Below, piece after piece: positions 14,380 through 16,479 of a DNA stretch of 16,479 nt (position 1 is its first letter; each line of letters starts with the position of its first letter). Position numbers and translations under genes: made by a program. This DNA comes from UBA9848 sp003454065 (GTDB lineage Bacteria > Spirochaetota > Spirochaetia > Sphaerochaetales > Sphaerochaetaceae), in assembly GCA_946629155.1 (NCBI GenBank), contig CAMOXM010000025.1:1-16479 (forward strand). The letters are read 5' to 3'. A model generated the notes under the pieces. The model was not told where the DNA came from. It saw nothing but the letters and a program-made list of their open reading frames with translations, and made no database searches.

Positions 14380-15279
14380 TCATATTCGCAGGCTTCTTTC
14401 CAATCTATCCATCAGTCCTTCAAATCTGCTCTTTCCACCGTTTTTATTTTCATTATCAAAGAAATTCGTAGCAAATCGTCCGCACAACGCCATCACATGC
14501 GATATGAAGCTGCCTGTCGGCTTGAAAAACATCCGAATCGCAATGCTCATGGCGTAACCTGCCAGAACCAACGCAGTTCTTCTCAACGACAAGGCAAGCG
14601 CGCCTTGAGTGACCTTGAAGCCTGCAACGGAAGCAATCACCTCACCGGAATAGTTCAGCATATTCAAGAAAAACACCAACGATAGAGACACGGACACTCC
14701 CAAAAGCATCTTAGCCGAAAAACGATATTTATCCGATGGACCGTCATTGTCAGAAGAGGCAGGCAAGCTCTTAGAAGAATTGACGAAAAAAGCAGGAAAC
14801 AGACGGTTTGAAGCAAATCCGGTCAAGGCACCCGTAAAATTGCCGAAAGCAATCAGAAGCGTCAGAATCCTATCCGATGAATTGCCGAAAACGAACCTCG
14901 AAAGCATCAGCGACTGCAAGACATTATATGAGAACGATGAAACGACGGATATTCCGAAAAAACTCGCAAAACGAATATTGCGGCAGGCGAAAACCAAAGC
15001 GAATACCACGACATTGGATACGAACGAAATTGCGAAGAAAGGCGTCAGCAGGTTTGCTGAGAAAAAAGATGCCAGAATAAGCTTGCACAAGACAAGCAAA
15101 AAGAACTCGCCCGCCTTGAGCACTTTGCTGGCCATAATCAAAGCGATGTTCGCAAAACCGTATCTGAGAAACGGAACAGGGTGCGGCAGAACATTCTCCG
15201 CAAATGTCAGAAAGAAGCAAAGTGCAAGCGAATACCGGAACTCGTCGGATGAAACAGCTTTCATACCTAATGCTTTCAT
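14380..15279 (-). CDS. Gx-family membrane protein (heptaprenyl diphosphate synthase component I-like)
   Basis: A 299-residue integral membrane protein with about five or six hydrophobic segments between residues 10 and 150 and more near 200 and 240. The opening P-H-P-V-P-F-L-R-Y-G-F-A-N-I-A segment is the hallmark of the Gx transporter family (formerly heptaprenyl diphosphate synthase component I), an ECF-S-like fold of unknown substrate. A polar Ser/Asp-rich insertion lies near residues 165-185. The frame is open to 15339, but a TTGCAA-17-TAGAAT promoter lies inside that part, so the ATG at 15279 is preferred. AGGAG stands 13 bases before it, which is long, and an ATG at 15264 is also possible. 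It is transcribed divergently from the hexokinase gene. The family call is moderately sure and the function unknown. Confidence 0.75.
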   Translation of the reverse strand: MKALGMKAVSSDEFRYSLALCFFLTFAENVLPHPVPFLRYGFANIALIMASKVLKAGEFFLLVLCKLILASFFSANLLTPFFAISFVSNVVVFALVFACRNIRFASFFGISVVSSFSYNVLQSLMLSRFVFGNSSDRILTLLIAFGNFTGALTGFASNRLFPAFFVNSSKSLPASSDNDGPSDKYRFSAKMLLGVSVSLSLVFFLNMLNYSGEVIASVAGFKVTQGALALSLRRTALVLAGYAMSIAIRMFFKPTGSFISHVMALCGRFATNFFDNENKNGGKSRFEGLMDRLERSLRI

Positions 15280-15305
15280 GCCTATTGGCAGTCTCCTATC
15301 CGTAT

Positions 15306-15334
15306 ATTCTAATCGACGCTGCATTGTCTTGCAA
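15306..15334 (-). promoter_or_regulatory. sigma70-type promoter of the Gx-family gene
   Basis: On the minus strand TTGCAA (plus 15329-15334) and TAGAAT (plus 15306-15311) are 17 bases apart. Transcription would begin near 15299, just before AGGAG and the ATG at 15279. Its -35 box abuts that of the divergent hexokinase promoter. Confidence 0.6.
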
Positions 15335-15351
15335 ATCATTGGAAATATAAT
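15324..15351 (+). promoter_or_regulatory. sigma70-type promoter of the hexokinase gene
   Basis: TTGTCT (15324-15329) and a perfect TATAAT (15346-15351) are 16 bases apart. Transcription would start near 15358, only about six bases before the ATG at 15364, leaving no room for a Shine-Dalgarno. The in-frame ATG at 15352 directly follows the -10 box and should not be transcribed. Confidence 0.65.
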
Positions 15352-15363
15352 ATGATATTTGTA

Positions 15364-16479
15364 ATGAACATACTTGAATGCATATCCGGAAAGGAAGAAT
15401 TCACTCCCGACGATGCCGAAAGGCTTTTGGATGGGATGCTTAAAAGGACTTACTCGCCGACTGACCTATCGGAATCCGATGAACGAAACCCGTTCATGTT
15501 GGAATCATTCGTCGATTTCAGCAAAACATCCCGATCCGCAAGCGCGATTTGCTTGGATATAGGCGGAACCAACATAAGGTCGGCGAAGGCTTCCTTTGAC
15601 AAGAACGGAGAAGCGATTCTTCAAGGCTGCATTTCGGAGCGTATCGGCAAGGACATAGACTCATTCGATAAGCTGATAGAGGAAATGGCACGCAGGGTCA
15701 GGCTAACAAATGGCGCGAAAAACGATTTGCCGGACATCCGCATTTGCTTTTCGCATCCTTTCAAAAGCATCGAAAACGGCGATGCTGAAATCATTTTCCT
15801 TTCAAAGGATACGGGAATAAGAGGCGCTGAAGGCAAAATCATCGGGAAACCCCTCAGACAGGCATTGGGAAGCGATCTGAAAGGAAGCATCAAAATCATA
15901 AACGACACCGTAGCTTCGCTCATCCACGCGAAATATGCGCTTGCCGAATTCGATTTCGGAAATGCTCTCGTCTATGGAGTGGTCGTGGGAACCGGAACTA
16001 ACATAGCGCTATGCAGAGACGGAAAAGAAATAGTGAATACGGAAATCGGTCAATTCCCAATCATCCTTGAAAGCGACGGGAACTCAAAAGCGGTATTCGA
16101 GCACATCACAGGCGGCAAATACATTTGCAGGACAATTAGAAAAGCCCTTCGAGGAAACCGACTCGTTGATTCGGCGAAAACGGCGGAAGAATTGGGTGAA
16201 ATCGCTGTCAGAAACTCAATCGAATCGATAGAAATCAGAAACGCCATAGAAAACGCTGCAAGAATCGAGGCCGCTTGCCTTGGGGCAATCATCCGATACC
16301 AGATGCGAATCGAAAGCAAATGCCGCGCTGTCGCAAGCATAGGCGGTTCAATCTATGAAAAGCTGCCTTTCTTCAAAGAAGCCTTCGATGAAAAAATAGG
16401 GAAAATAGCGAAAGACCTGAATTGTGAAATGCTTTTGTCGATGACAAGCGGCTATTCCAATCTGATTGCCGCCGCAATG
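15364..16479 (+). CDS. eukaryotic-type hexokinase (3' end cut by the window)
   Basis: Phosphorylates glucose or related hexoses at C6 with ATP. The 372 codons present cover hexokinase domains 1 and 2 almost completely; relatives have about 430-450 residues. Visible landmarks are the phosphate-1 loop LDIGGTN (Asp65 to Asn70), the sugar-binding loop SHPF where relatives have SFP, Ser147-Lys148 at the usual Thr-Lys, the catalytic pair Asn180-Asp181 in INDT, the ATP loop GTGTN, Glu227 (TEIGQF) and Glu246 (FEHITGG) that contact glucose, and GGSIYEK matching the adenosine-site DGSVY segment. All sugar contacts are kept apart from conservative changes. It is the only rightward gene here, divergent from the Gx-family gene. 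Treponemes carry this hexokinase type instead of a ROK glucokinase. Confidence 0.88.
   Translation, partial: MNILECISGKEEFTPDDAERLLDGMLKRTYSPTDLSESDERNPFMLESFVDFSKTSRSASAICLDIGGTNIRSAKASFDKNGEAILQGCISERIGKDIDSFDKLIEEMARRVRLTNGAKNDLPDIRICFSHPFKSIENGDAEIIFLSKDTGIRGAEGKIIGKPLRQALGSDLKGSIKIINDTVASLIHAKYALAEFDFGNALVYGVVVGTGTNIALCRDGKEIVNTEIGQFPIILESDGNSKAVFEHITGGKYICRTIRKALRGNRLVDSAKTAEELGEIAVRNSIESIEIRNAIENAARIEAACLGAIIRYQMRIESKCRAVASIGGSIYEKLPFFKEAFDEKIGKIAKDLNCEMLLSMTSGYSNLIAAAM

Noticed and set aside
1..16479. CRISPR arrays, tRNA, rRNA, insertion-sequence transposases or prophage genes
   Set aside because: I found no regularly spaced direct repeats, no cloverleaf with a GTTCGA-type T-loop, no rRNA core motifs and no transposase, integrase or phage structural proteins.

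Overview
The window is a 16.5-kb chromosomal stretch in which every recognised gene except the last is read leftward (minus strand). A bacterium with ordinary Shine-Dalgarno sites (AGGAGG, AAGGTGG, AAAGGAG) and sigma70-type promoters (TTGAAA/TATAAT) is indicated. That argues against Bacteroidota, which mostly lack both. A eukaryotic-type hexokinase, a Gx-family membrane protein, a predicted lipoprotein, a BMP-type nucleoside/riboflavin permease pair and a 29-codon bL38/COX24-like ribosomal peptide together suggest a spirochaete, perhaps a gut Treponema relative. This assignment is an inference from gene content, not from a marker gene.

Layout from right to left. A divergent promoter pair at about 15.3 kb drives a hexokinase rightward (cut by the window end) and a Gx-type membrane protein leftward. 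Next come a promoter and pheA (chorismate mutase/prephenate dehydratase), then aroB, a tiny bL38-like gene, a large multi-cluster iron-sulfur flavoprotein fused to a GltD-like module, an overlapping ModE-like winged-helix protein, recN, and an overlapping single-domain ABC ATPase. A promoter then precedes a broken lipoprotein gene carrying a frameshift at a run of seven T and an in-frame TGA. Another strong promoter drives two permeases of a nucleoside/riboflavin ABC transporter, which end at a clear intrinsic terminator. Beyond an unusual palindromic element (3042-3217) lies a cinA-yqeK-ksgA operon with overlapping genes. The first 300 bases hold no gene I can identify.

Functional themes: aromatic amino-acid synthesis (aroB, pheA), iron-sulfur/flavin redox chemistry with a linked regulator, DNA repair (recN), nucleotide and NAD repair or hygiene (yqeK, cinA), rRNA maturation (ksgA), ribosome structure (bL38-like), and uptake of a nucleoside-like solute.

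The most unusual features are the 176-bp element between the transporter terminator and cinA, and the flavoprotein with its coupled regulator. The element has 17-bp perfect terminal inverted repeats, nested inner stems whose only mismatches become G-U pairs on one strand, a possible 4-bp target duplication, and a 15-base piece repeated at the pheA promoter.
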